In this document: positions 1 to 8,244 of the stretch, one piece after another
Position numbering within the stretch: position 1 is the stretch's first letter
Layout: each line of letters begins with the position of its first letter
From: Pseudomonas massiliensis
GTDB taxonomy: Bacteria > Pseudomonadota > Gammaproteobacteria > Pseudomonadales > Pseudomonadaceae
DNA: 64,000 bases
Direction: 5' to 3'
NCBI RefSeq assembly: GCF_000826105.1
Contig: NZ_CCYK01000007.1
Span: 2,108,001-2,172,000 of the forward strand
Made by a program: the position numbers and the translations under genes
Notes under the pieces: model-generated
The model's input: only the letters and a program-made list of their open reading frames with translations
What the model was told of the DNA's origin: nothing
Databases searched by the model: none

Positions 1-44
1 ACCTAAAAAATCTATAAATCAATCCCTTACCGCTTCGCTTCAAT

Positions 45-73
45 TTGACCGCCTCCGGCCTGCCTGTTATAAC
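45..73 (+). promoter_or_regulatory. candidate sigma-70 promoter in the 353-bp left leader
   Basis: TTGACC (45-50) and TATAAC (68-73) are separated by exactly 17 bases, a good vegetative promoter pointing at the sugar transporter that starts at 354. This would leave a leader of about 270 nt. I see no convincing gene in bases 1-353; the open frames there have no ribosome site and no recognisable product. Confidence 0.45.
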
Positions 74-353
74 GCCGCCGCAGATTCGACCCGGCCCCGG
101 CCGGCGTCCTGCGCGCCTGGCTGCAGCCCTGACCACCTGCCTCCCGACGCGCTCGCGTTCCAATGCAACCTGCGTCACAAAGCTTGTCCGCGCCTGGCCT
201 ACCTCGATTTGGACGCTGAACTTTCCCGCTTCGCTGGTTTCAGTTCATCCCAAGATGCTTCGGCCCTTCGGCATGCCTACGCTGGAAGCCGACCGAAACC
301 GCGTCGAATCGAAAAACTGACCCATAGCCTCACAAGAAAACAGGACCGCGGCC

Positions 354-1637
354 ATGACGGATAACACCGTTGCAGTACCACCGGAACAGACCCTACCAGC
401 CATTGCCAATGTCCAACGGTTGAGCTTGTTCGTCTTTGCGCTTTTCTTCATCTTCGGCGGGATCACCAGCCTAAACGACATCCTGATCCCCAAACTCAAG
501 AGCCTGTTCAGCCTCAGCTATGCCGAGGCCATGCTGGTACAATCTTCCTTCTTCCTCGCCTACGCGATCGCCTCCATCCCGGCTGGCCTGCTGATTGCCC
601 GGATCGGCTACATGCGTGCCGCCGCCCTGGGCCTGCTGACCATGGCCGCCGGCTGCGTGCTGTTCATCCCGGCCGCTCTGGTCGGCTTGTTCGGCGCCTT
701 CCTGGTGGCCCTGTTCGTACTGGCGATCGGCGTCACCGTGGTGCAGGTGGTAGCCAACCCCCTGATCAGCCTGCTCGGCCCCAAGCCTACCGCCCATAGC
801 CGGGTGACCTTCGCCCAGGCCTTCAATTCCCTGGGTACGACAGTGGCCCCTTACCTGGGCGCCATGCTGATCCTTGGCTCGCTCAGCCAGGTCGATCCGG
901 CAACCCTGTCCGCCTCAGCCTTGACCGCCTTCTTGGCTGAAGAAGCCAAGGTCATCAGCAACACCTATGTAGGTATCGCCCTGGCGCTGCTGGCCGTAGC
1001 CATGCTGGTATGGCAGCAACGCAAGCAGCTGCCGGCCTCCGGCACTACTGAAGGCGCCAACCCGCTGTCGGCGCTGAGCCTGCTCAAGCAGCCCCGTTTC
1101 GCCTTTGGCGCGGCCTGCATCTTCTGCTACGTGGGCGCGGAAGTGGCCATTGGCAGTCTGCTCACCAACTTCCTGATGCAGGACAGCACCTTCGGTTTCG
1201 ACGCTGAATTGGCAGGCAAGCACGTGGCCTATTACTGGGGTGGCGCCATGGTCGGCCGCTTCATCGGCGCCGGCCTGCTGCGTGCCTTCGCCCCTGGCAA
1301 GGTACTGGCCTGCGCGGCCGTGGCAGTGATGGCGCTGATCGCCAGCGCGGCGACCAGTGAGGGCGCCGTGGCGGGCTGGTCGATCCTGGCAATCGGCTTG
1401 TTCAACTCGGTCATGTTCCCGACCATCTTCGCCCTGGCATCCGAGGGGCTGGGCAAGCGCGCCGCAGAGGGCTCCGGCCTGATCTGCTGCGCCATCGTCG
1501 GCGGCGCCATCGTACCGCCTCTGACCGGCCTGGCCGCGGACTACAGCACCCTGGCGCTGTCCCTGGCCGTGCCAGCGGTGTGCTACGCGGTCATCGCCTG
1601 CTATGGCTGGTACGCCCGCCGCCCGGCGGCGGTGTAA
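354..1637 (+). CDS. FucP/GluP-type sugar MFS transporter
   Basis: A 427-residue inner-membrane protein with about 12 hydrophobic segments. The N-terminal part (FFIFGGITSLNDILIPKLK, then a Q-S-S-F-F-xAY stretch) is typical of the FucP / glucose-galactose branch of the major facilitator superfamily, which imports a sugar with protons. AGGA lies 9 bases before the ATG. It stands alone on the plus strand and converges with two drug-type MFS genes. No sugar catabolic gene or regulator is adjacent, so the substrate (fucose, glucose, galactose or another) cannot be told. The family call is secure, the substrate is not. Confidence 0.85.
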   Translation: MTDNTVAVPPEQTLPAIANVQRLSLFVFALFFIFGGITSLNDILIPKLKSLFSLSYAEAMLVQSSFFLAYAIASIPAGLLIARIGYMRAAALGLLTMAAGCVLFIPAALVGLFGAFLVALFVLAIGVTVVQVVANPLISLLGPKPTAHSRVTFAQAFNSLGTTVAPYLGAMLILGSLSQVDPATLSASALTAFLAEEAKVISNTYVGIALALLAVAMLVWQQRKQLPASGTTEGANPLSALSLLKQPRFAFGAACIFCYVGAEVAIGSLLTNFLMQDSTFGFDAELAGKHVAYYWGGAMVGRFIGAGLLRAFAPGKVLACAAVAVMALIASAATSEGAVAGWSILAIGLFNSVMFPTIFALASEGLGKRAAEGSGLICCAIVGGAIVPPLTGLAADYSTLALSLAVPAVCYAVIACYGWYARRPAAV

Positions 1638-1688
1638 GCACCCGTGAAGCTGGCGCAAGCGAAGGGAGTGAAAACTGCCCGACCCTTC

Positions 1689-1703
1689 GCCAGCTTCGCT
1701 GGC
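1689..1703. terminator. small hairpin between convergent MFS genes
   Basis: GCCAGC-TTC-GCTGGC is a perfect 6-bp stem at the meeting point of two convergent genes. There is no U-run on either side, so an intrinsic terminator role is only suggested by position. A very similar ACCAGC-TTC-GCTGGT hairpin occurs at 25845-25859. Confidence 0.35.
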
Positions 1704-3067
1704 TACCGAAGCGTAGGCTGGCCGGCATAGAGCCGGGCGCCACTGGCAACCGCACCCAGCAAAGCGAAGCCACACCCCAGCCACAGACACAACTGGGCGC
1801 CTGCTCCGGTAAAGAAGTGGAAACACAGGGCAACCAGGGCCGCGCCCAGGGTCTGCCCCACCAGCCGGGACGTGGCCACGACCCCGCTGGCACCACTGCT
1901 GCGGGAAACTGGGGCACTGGTCATCAGCGCCTTGAGGTTCGGAGACTGGAAGAAACCGAAGCCTGCCCCGCACAGTGCCATTCGCCAGCCGATATCCCAC
2001 GCGCCCGCGCCCGGTTGCAGTAGCGCAAGCGCGCCCATGCCCAGGCTCAGCACCAACAGGCCCAGCCCTCCCAACAGCCCAGGCGCGAAACGGTCGGAAA
2101 GACGTCCGGCGATCAACGCCATGAGTGCCACCACCGCTGGCCATGGTGTGATCAAGTACCCCGTCGCCACCTGGCTATGCCCCAACTGCTCCTGCAACAG
2201 AAAAGGCAAGGCCACGAAGGCCAGGCCCTGGGTGCAGAACGCGCAGACGGCGGTAAGGGACGATAGCGCGAACACGGGCAGGCGATACAGGTCATGGGCC
2301 AGCATAGGCGCCGGGTGCCCGGCCTGACGGCGGCCGAGGGCCAGCCCGCAGCCGAGCGCAATAGCGAGCTCCAGGGCGACCAGCCCACCATGGTTGCCCT
2401 GCACACCTGAGCTGAGCGCCAGCACAGCGAAACCGAACAGGCCGGCGCAAAGCACGGCGGCCGGGGTATCGTATGGATGAGGCACGCGGTCTACCAACGG
2501 CAGGTTGCGTGCTGCCATCCACATGGCCAGCAGGCCGAGGGGGACATTGATCAGGAACAACCAGTGCCAGCTGGCGACTGAAAGAATTGCCGAAGCCAGC
2601 GTCGGTCCCAAGGTGAAGGCCAGCCCCACCACCAATGAATTGATACCCATGCCGCGGCCGAGCCGCGCGCTGGGGTAGATGTGCCGCAGCAGCACCGCGT
2701 TGACGCTCATCAAGGCCGCGGCGCCGAGCCCTTGCACCACCCGGGCCAGCGCCAGGGTGGGCAGGGACCAGGCCAGCCCGCAGAACAGCGAGGCCAGCAC
2801 AAACACCAGCAGGCCGCCCAGGTATACCCGACGCGGACCGAGTACGCCGCCTAAAGAAGCAAAGGGCAGCAAGGTCGCGACCATCGCCAGTTGATAGGCA
2901 TTGACCACCCAGATCACCGAAGCTGACGTTGCTCCGATGCCCTGGGCCACCGTAGGCAAGGCCGTATTGACGATGGCGGTATCCAGGGTCGCCATCCCTA
3001 CCGCCAGGCTGACCGCGATCACTGCTGGAACCAGCTTGTTGCGTGGCAGACCATCCATTGTCGACAT
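1703..3067 (-). CDS. DHA2-type MFS transporter (EmrB/QacA-like)
   Basis: A 454-residue membrane protein beginning MSTMDGLPRNK, with the DHA2 signature 'ATLDTAIVNTALPTVAQ' in helix 1 and the motif-C-like 'GLAFTLGPTLASAI' region. About 14 membrane segments are expected for DHA2 drug:H+ antiporters; the hydrophobic pattern fits. It follows the second DHA2 gene (3092-4612) on the same strand with only 24 bases between them, so they are probably cotranscribed. No periplasmic adaptor (EmrA type) is adjacent. Export of a toxic organic compound is a family inference; no substrate is indicated. Confidence 0.85.
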   Translation of the reverse strand: MSTMDGLPRNKLVPAVIAVSLAVGMATLDTAIVNTALPTVAQGIGATSASVIWVVNAYQLAMVATLLPFASLGGVLGPRRVYLGGLLVFVLASLFCGLAWSLPTLALARVVQGLGAAALMSVNAVLLRHIYPSARLGRGMGINSLVVGLAFTLGPTLASAILSVASWHWLFLINVPLGLLAMWMAARNLPLVDRVPHPYDTPAAVLCAGLFGFAVLALSSGVQGNHGGLVALELAIALGCGLALGRRQAGHPAPMLAHDLYRLPVFALSSLTAVCAFCTQGLAFVALPFLLQEQLGHSQVATGYLITPWPAVVALMALIAGRLSDRFAPGLLGGLGLLVLSLGMGALALLQPGAGAWDIGWRMALCGAGFGFFQSPNLKALMTSAPVSRSSGASGVVATSRLVGQTLGAALVALCFHFFTGAGAQLCLWLGCGFALLGAVASGARLYAGQPTLR

Positions 3068-3091
3068 AGGCTGGCGCTTCCTGGTAGGGGG

Positions 3092-4612
3092 TTAGGCTTT
3101 AGGGGTACGCTTGGCCGATCTTACCAGCCAGGCCACCAGCAGCACCGCGAAACCCATGACCAAGGCACCAGCCAGCAGGCTGGCATTGATGGCCTGGCGG
3201 TACAGTTCGGTCACCTGCGCGAGTTGAGCGGCGGGCACCTGGCTCAGGGATTGAGGGTCCCCGATCTGGATGCTTCCCAACGAAATCGGCAGCGCGCCCG
3301 CCCCCTGGGTGAGCACATAGCCCATGATCCCGCCCGCGGCGGCAACGCCGACAGCCCCGCCAAGGGAGCGGCAGAAAGACAGCGCCGCTGTAGCGGCCCC
3401 CATTACTGCAGGCGACACGGCATTCTGTACCAGGACGGTCGCGTTGGGCATGCCCACGCCCATGCCCAGGCCCAATATGCCCATGGTCAGGAAGAACCAT
3501 GGCGCGCCCAGGCCCGCGTGAGTGAAGGCGAACAGCAGGCACAGCGCCAGGCACTCAAGGGCTACGCCTACCAGCAGAAGCTGGGCGAAGTTCTGCCGCC
3601 GGGTGGCGATGGCTCCGCCCACGAAGGAGCTCAGTACCATCATCGCCACCTGAGGCAGCGTCATGAAACCGGACTCGGTGGGCGTCTGATGCAGAACGGC
3701 CTGGTAGTACAAGGGCATGAACACCAGCGAGCCCATCATTGCGAACGCCATGGCTGCCATGGCGCAGATAGCCACCGTAAACCGCCGGTTACGGAATAGG
3801 GCCGGATCGATGATGGGAGCCTGAGCGCTGCGCTCGATGCGATACAGCAGGGCATAGCCCAAGATCATCACCGCAGCCAGCACCAAGGCAGGCAGCACGC
3901 CGCCCCCGAACCCCAGAGCAGGGGCATGGGTTAGCAAAAGCAGTGCCGAGGTAGCGATGCCCAGGGTAACGGCGCCGGCGTAGTCCACGGCTACCTTGGC
4001 TTGGGAGGAGAAGCGAGGAACGTTGCGTGCTACCCCGAGCATGGCCAGCAGCCCTAGGGGAAGGTTGATGAAAAAGATCCAGCGCCAGCTGAAATTCGAC
4101 GTGATGAAGCCGCCCAACAGAGGCCCCGCCGCGCTGCTGACCGCGAAGGTCGCGGAAAACACACCCTGGTAGCGCCCTCGTTCGCTGGGCTTGACGGAGC
4201 GGCCGATCACGATCTGCGAGAGCGTCATCAACCCGCCGGCGCCCAGGCCCTGCAGCCCGCGCGCGGCGATCAACTGCCCCATGGAGGTGCAGGCGCCGCA
4301 GAGCACGGACGCAGCGACAATGAGCGCGATGGCGAACAGGAACAACGGACGCGGCCCGTAGAGGTCCGAGAGCTTGCCGTAAAGAGGCGCGCTGATGGTG
4401 GATGTGAGCATGAACGCGGTCACTACCCAACTCAGGCTTTCGATACCGTGCAGGTCGGTGGCGATAGCGGGCAATGCGGTGGCCAGCACGCTCTGATCCA
4501 ACGCAGCGAGGAACATGGCCAGCAGGAGAGAAGCGATCAGGGCTGAACTCGGCCTGGACAGCGCGGCTGCCTGGGTTCTGGCCGGGGCTTGGGCGGTGGA
4601 CGACGGGGGCAA
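3092..4612 (-). CDS. DHA2-type MFS multidrug transporter, first gene of the pair
   Basis: A large MFS protein with 'LAALDQSVLATALPAIATDL' in the first helix, 'YGKLSDLYGPRPLFL' (motif A) and 'GLGAGGLMTLSQIVIGR', which are typical of the 14-helix DHA2 family. The frame is open back to an ATG at 4708, but that start has no ribosome site. A TTG at 4612 has AGAGGA seven bases upstream and trims a low-complexity head, so I chose it (506 residues); the start remains ambiguous. It is divergent from the tannase gene, with a 10-bp palindrome in the shared promoter region, and is followed by a second DHA2 gene. Confidence 0.8.
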   Translation of the reverse strand: MPPSSTAQAPARTQAAALSRPSSALIASLLLAMFLAALDQSVLATALPAIATDLHGIESLSWVVTAFMLTSTISAPLYGKLSDLYGPRPLFLFAIALIVAASVLCGACTSMGQLIAARGLQGLGAGGLMTLSQIVIGRSVKPSERGRYQGVFSATFAVSSAAGPLLGGFITSNFSWRWIFFINLPLGLLAMLGVARNVPRFSSQAKVAVDYAGAVTLGIATSALLLLTHAPALGFGGGVLPALVLAAVMILGYALLYRIERSAQAPIIDPALFRNRRFTVAICAMAAMAFAMMGSLVFMPLYYQAVLHQTPTESGFMTLPQVAMMVLSSFVGGAIATRRQNFAQLLLVGVALECLALCLLFAFTHAGLGAPWFFLTMGILGLGMGVGMPNATVLVQNAVSPAVMGAATAALSFCRSLGGAVGVAAAGGIMGYVLTQGAGALPISLGSIQIGDPQSLSQVPAAQLAQVTELYRQAINASLLAGALVMGFAVLLVAWLVRSAKRTPKA

Positions 4613-4788
4613 GGGAAGGTCCTCTGAACGGGCATGCAGCCCGTCATTTAGCCGGGCGCGGACAGCGCTCGCAACCCCAGCGAGGGATTCTCCATCATTT
4701 CTGCACATTCAACGCCACCGATAGCCGCCTGGTCGGCATTTCAGGCCCCTGCCCTCAAGCCGTCTTGCATCCATGACGAACTTGATAC

Positions 4789-4798
4789 CGTCATGACG
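4789..4798. promoter_or_regulatory. palindromic operator candidate between MFS pair and tannase
   Basis: CGTCATGACG is a perfect 10-bp palindrome (TAC/GTA flank it loosely) in the divergent intergenic region. A TATACT -10-like hexamer follows at 4821-4826 for the plus-strand gene. No regulator gene adjoins it. It could be the site of a TetR/MarR/LysR-type regulator encoded elsewhere. Confidence 0.3.
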
Positions 4799-4860
4799 TA
4801 CCTGGCTCGCATTGGTCCGCTATACTTAGGCTTCCCAGGCTGGAGGCGGGTGTTCCGGCC

Positions 4861-6606
4861 ATGTTCAATAATGGAATGACATCAATGCGTAAACACTTCC
4901 CCAGCCGATGGCGCTGGCTCTGTCTGTTGGCCTGCTGGGCCATCGGCACCACGGCAATGGCTTCCGCGAGCGTACCCGAAGCCCAGGTGGCACGCCCTGT
5001 ACGCAGTTGTGCCAGTCTTGCCGCGGTGGACCTGACCTCGATTGGCGGTACTGGTAGTCAAGTGCTGAGCGCCAGGCTGGAAACCGTCGAGGGTGCGCCG
5101 GCTTGCAGGATTACCGGCCGGCTGACCCCGGACATCGGCTTCCAGGTAGCGCTCCCTACGGAAACCTGGACCCAACGCTACTTGCAGGTAGGCTGTGGAG
5201 GGCTCTGTGGCCGTATCGGCCTGGAAGTGGGCGCTGCCGATGGCTGCATGCCCTTGACCCAGGGCCGGTTCGCCATCGCGGCGACAGACATGGGCCATGA
5301 GGGCGATGGTGGCGATTTCGGTGCCGACCCACAGAAGCGCATCGACTTCGCTCATCGGGCCGTGCACCTGACCGCTGTCACAGCCAAGCGGTTGATCGAA
5401 GTGTTCTATGGTCGAGCCCAACGCTACGCCTATTTCACGGGCTGCTCGGACGGCGGTCGCGAGGCCCTGGTCGAGGCACAGCGGTATCCGGAGGACTTCA
5501 ACGGCATCATCGCCGGTGCCGCCGCCTTGAACTTCCAGGTGCAGAATGGCGTATACCACGCCTGGCTGGCGAGTGCGAACACAGGAGCCGATGGCAAGGC
5601 GATCTTGCTGAGCAATCGCTTGCCTTTGATCCACCACGCGGTGCTGGAACAATGCGATGCCTTGGATGGCGAGAAGGATGGGCTGGTCTCGGACCCTCTG
5701 GCCTGCCACTTCGATCCCGCCAGCCTGGCGTGCCGCTCTGGCGAAACGCCGGACCGCTGCCTTACGTCTGCCGAAGTCGAAGCGGTGCGGCGCTTCTATA
5801 GCGGCCCCCGGGACCCTGAAAGCGGCAAGCCGCTGTTGGTGGGCAGTGTCCAGCCCGGCTCGGAACTGGGTTGGGCCGGCGTATTCGTTCCTGCCCAGGC
5901 CCATCAGCCGATCTTCAGCGAGAAGATTGCCCTCGATGCGCTACGCGGGGTGAGTTACACCCAAAACCCACCCTCGGATTTCAGCCTTTCACAAGTGCGC
6001 TTCGACAAGGCCGGCTTCGATCTGTTGCGCCCCTTGCACAGCCTGTACGACGCCACCAATCCCAACCTGGACGCCTTCGCCGCTGCCGGTGGCAAGCTCA
6101 TTCTCTGGCACGGCTGGGCTGACCCGCACATTTCCCCACTCAACACCCTCGCCTACCATCAGGCCTTGCGCGCAACCTTGGGAGAAGCGCGCACCCGTGG
6201 CTTCGAACGGCTCTACCTGTTGCCTGGCGTCAACCACTGCGGCGGTGGCGAAGGACCCAGCAGTATCGACCTCCTGACACCGATGCTGGCCTGGGTCGAG
6301 CAAGCCCAGGCACCAGGCGCGATCACCGCTACCGATGCTCGGGATTCTGTCTCCAGTTTCGGCGCGCCCATGGCCGGGCCGCCACCTGGCCGGGCGGGGC
6401 CAGAACAGGGAGGGCCGCCTCCAGGGGGCTTTGGCCCTGGCGCTCCAGGCGTCGGCCAAAAGGCGGGTGGCCCACCTGGGCCGGGGCGTGGCCCTGCGGA
6501 CGGTCGCCGCGAGGCCCCCGCCCCGCTCTCTCGTCAGATCCTTCCCTACGAAGGAACGCCAACCTTGCCTGATTGGCTCGGCGCTGACTTTTTCCAGCCT
6601 CATTGA
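4861..6606 (+). CDS. tannase/feruloyl esterase family protein, secreted
   Basis: A 581-residue alpha/beta hydrolase of the tannase family that would hydrolyse gallate or ferulate esters outside the cytoplasm. The N-terminus is a signal peptide (MRKHFPSRWRW..., cleavage near AMASAS); its Met at 4885 is an alternative start. The family CS-D-HC signature is intact: nucleophile in TGCSDGGREA (about residue 194), Asp in GWADPH (about 419), His in GVNHCGGG (about 458), with cysteines next to the Ser and His. The C-terminal region (about 500-560) holds an unusual Pro/Gly-rich insert (PPPGRAG, GGPPPGGFGPG) before the end LPDWLGADFFQPH. The gene is monocistronic, and a GC-rich hairpin follows. Confidence 0.88.
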   Translation: MFNNGMTSMRKHFPSRWRWLCLLACWAIGTTAMASASVPEAQVARPVRSCASLAAVDLTSIGGTGSQVLSARLETVEGAPACRITGRLTPDIGFQVALPTETWTQRYLQVGCGGLCGRIGLEVGAADGCMPLTQGRFAIAATDMGHEGDGGDFGADPQKRIDFAHRAVHLTAVTAKRLIEVFYGRAQRYAYFTGCSDGGREALVEAQRYPEDFNGIIAGAAALNFQVQNGVYHAWLASANTGADGKAILLSNRLPLIHHAVLEQCDALDGEKDGLVSDPLACHFDPASLACRSGETPDRCLTSAEVEAVRRFYSGPRDPESGKPLLVGSVQPGSELGWAGVFVPAQAHQPIFSEKIALDALRGVSYTQNPPSDFSLSQVRFDKAGFDLLRPLHSLYDATNPNLDAFAAAGGKLILWHGWADPHISPLNTLAYHQALRATLGEARTRGFERLYLLPGVNHCGGGEGPSSIDLLTPMLAWVEQAQAPGAITATDARDSVSSFGAPMAGPPPGRAGPEQGGPPPGGFGPGAPGVGQKAGGPPGPGRGPADGRREAPAPLSRQILPYEGTPTLPDWLGADFFQPH

Positions 6607-6612
6607 CGCTTC

Positions 6613-6633
6613 GGCGGCGCGCTGAGCGCCGCC
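6613..6633 (+). terminator. GC-rich terminator-like hairpin after tannase gene
   Basis: GGCGGCGC-GCTGA-GCGCCGCC is a perfect 8-bp stem with a 5-base loop starting 7 bases after the stop codon. It lacks a clear U-run (ATGTTCC follows), so it may be only a weak or Rho-assisted terminator. Confidence 0.5.
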
Positions 6634-6755
6634 ATGTTCCACGGTCCACCCCAGGCAGCAGGGTATTGGCCGCGGTCGTCTCATCGGAAATAGAAACACT
6701 CTGAAACATTTCCCCGGTTCGCTGTCCATGGAGGTATCCCATCACAGGCCCCGTC

Positions 6756-7952
6756 ATGAAAGCTGTCCATCCCGATCAACGCTCCGAACCACTCATTCAA
6801 CTGCGCAACCTCAAGATGGCCCGCTCCGCTCATGCCTATGTGCGTGGCAGTACGGTGCAATTCTACGAATGGTTGCATAGTCAGCCAGGCCGCCGCTTGC
6901 CCAACGGGCCGCCGGTCTGGATCTGCGGCGATTGCCATGCCGGTAACCTGGGCCCCACCGGCGACCTGAAGGGCCGCATAGACATCCACATCCGAGACCT
7001 GGACCAGACGGTCATTGGCAACCCCGCCCATGACCTGGTCCGCCTGGGCCTGTCGCTGGCTACCGCTGCCCGGGGGTCGGACCTGCCCGGCGTGGTGACG
7101 GCCTACATGCTCGAAGAAATGGTGCGCGGCTATGAGGAAGCCTTCGAGCAGGATGCCGACGAGGAGCCCGAGCGGCCGGCCCAGATCAAGGCAGGCATGC
7201 GCAGCGCCGTGGCCCGCACCTGGAAACACCTGGCCAAGGAGCGGATCGAGGACCTGCGCCCTACCCTCCCACTGGGCAAACATTTCTGGCCTCTTTCCAA
7301 GGAAGAGCGCAAGGCCGTGCAGAACCTGTGCGCGAGTCCTGAAATCCATGGCCTGGTGACCTCTTTGAAAGGGCGCTCCCGCGACGATGAGGTGGAGTTG
7401 CTCGATGCCGCTTACTGGGTGAAGGGTTGCAGCTCGCTGGGGCTGTCTCGATACGCGGTGCTGCTGGGCATCGGCACGGGTGACGATCAGGAGTTCTGCC
7501 TGATCGATATCAAGGAAGCCGTCGGCGCCGCGGCGCCGCGAGTGAATCGGGCGCCCATGCCCCGCGACAACGCCCGACGGGTGCTGGCCGGGGCCCGGGC
7601 TTTGTCGCCAGGCTTGGGCAACCGGATGGTGGCCATCCGCCTGCTCGAGCGCGGATTTTTCATCCGTGAACTGCTGCCCCAGGACATGAAGCTGGAACTG
7701 GACGAGCTGGATCAGCGCCAGGCCATGGGGGTGGCGGCCTACCTTGCCCGGGTGGTAGGCACCGCTCATGCGAGGCAGATGGACATGGCCACGCGCCTGG
7801 CCTGGATCAAGGACCTGCAAGCCAATCGCTCGCGCACGCTCAACGCGCCGTCATGGTTGTGGTCGAGCGTGGTGCAACTGGTTGGCAGTCATGAACGCGG
7901 CTACCTCGAGCACTGCCGTCGCTACGCCCTGGAACATGGCCGCGAGCGATAG
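6756..7952 (+). CDS. DUF2252 family protein
   Basis: A 398-residue cytoplasmic protein. The N-terminal half carries the hallmark pattern of DUF2252: AYVRGSTVQFYEWL, then VWICGDCHAGNLG and IDIHIRDLDQTVIGNPAHDLVRL. These look like the catalytic and metal-binding loops of a kinase-like (aminoglycoside phosphotransferase-like) fold, and the family is often compared with that fold. The biological role is unknown. The start at 6756 has AGG about 7 bases upstream. It stands alone, followed by the remnant of another gene. Confidence 0.82.
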   Translation: MKAVHPDQRSEPLIQLRNLKMARSAHAYVRGSTVQFYEWLHSQPGRRLPNGPPVWICGDCHAGNLGPTGDLKGRIDIHIRDLDQTVIGNPAHDLVRLGLSLATAARGSDLPGVVTAYMLEEMVRGYEEAFEQDADEEPERPAQIKAGMRSAVARTWKHLAKERIEDLRPTLPLGKHFWPLSKEERKAVQNLCASPEIHGLVTSLKGRSRDDEVELLDAAYWVKGCSSLGLSRYAVLLGIGTGDDQEFCLIDIKEAVGAAAPRVNRAPMPRDNARRVLAGARALSPGLGNRMVAIRLLERGFFIRELLPQDMKLELDELDQRQAMGVAAYLARVVGTAHARQMDMATRLAWIKDLQANRSRTLNAPSWLWSSVVQLVGSHERGYLEHCRRYALEHGRER

Positions 7953-8057
7953 AGGCCCGCGGTTGTCCGAAAGTGTCCGCAACCGGGCCGAACCCTGCCT
8001 GTTGCGGAGCTACCCAGCGCTCTAGGATGGCCTGCACCCCACCTTCGAGAGTTCAGC

Positions 8058-8097
8058 ATGAGCAAGCGCGCGTTGATCGTGATCGAGGTACAGAATA
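8058..8097 (+). pseudogene. 5' remnant of an isochorismatase-family (cysteine hydrolase) gene
   Basis: The first 13 codons read MSKRALIVIEVQN, the canonical N-terminus of small cysteine hydrolases (usually followed by an acidic/aromatic stretch and the rest of a protein of roughly 180-200 residues). Homology ends abruptly at about 8097, and the frame then runs through unrelated low-quality sequence to 8258. The start codon is preceded by GAGAGTTC. This is best explained by a deletion that removed almost the whole gene. The frame beyond the break overlaps the start of the next gene by 14 bases. Confidence 0.55.
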
Positions 8098-8244
8098 CGA
8101 GGCTACCCCTCCGTCACAGGCCAGGCCGGTGGCCAGCGGCTGCCAATGAACCCCTGCCGCTCATACCGCTGGCGTTTGCTGAAAAGGCAGCTAGGGTGAA
8201 GGCCGTCACACTCTGCCCCCCCTCCACTCTTCAAGGATTGAACC

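Noticed and set aside
1..353. A 91-residue frame at the left edge.
   Set aside because: No ribosome site and no resemblance to a family; it overlaps a better promoter reading.
915..2144. A 409-residue minus-strand frame over the FucP-type gene and the next gene's end.
   Set aside because: It is low-complexity Arg/Gly-rich shadow sequence crossing two real genes.
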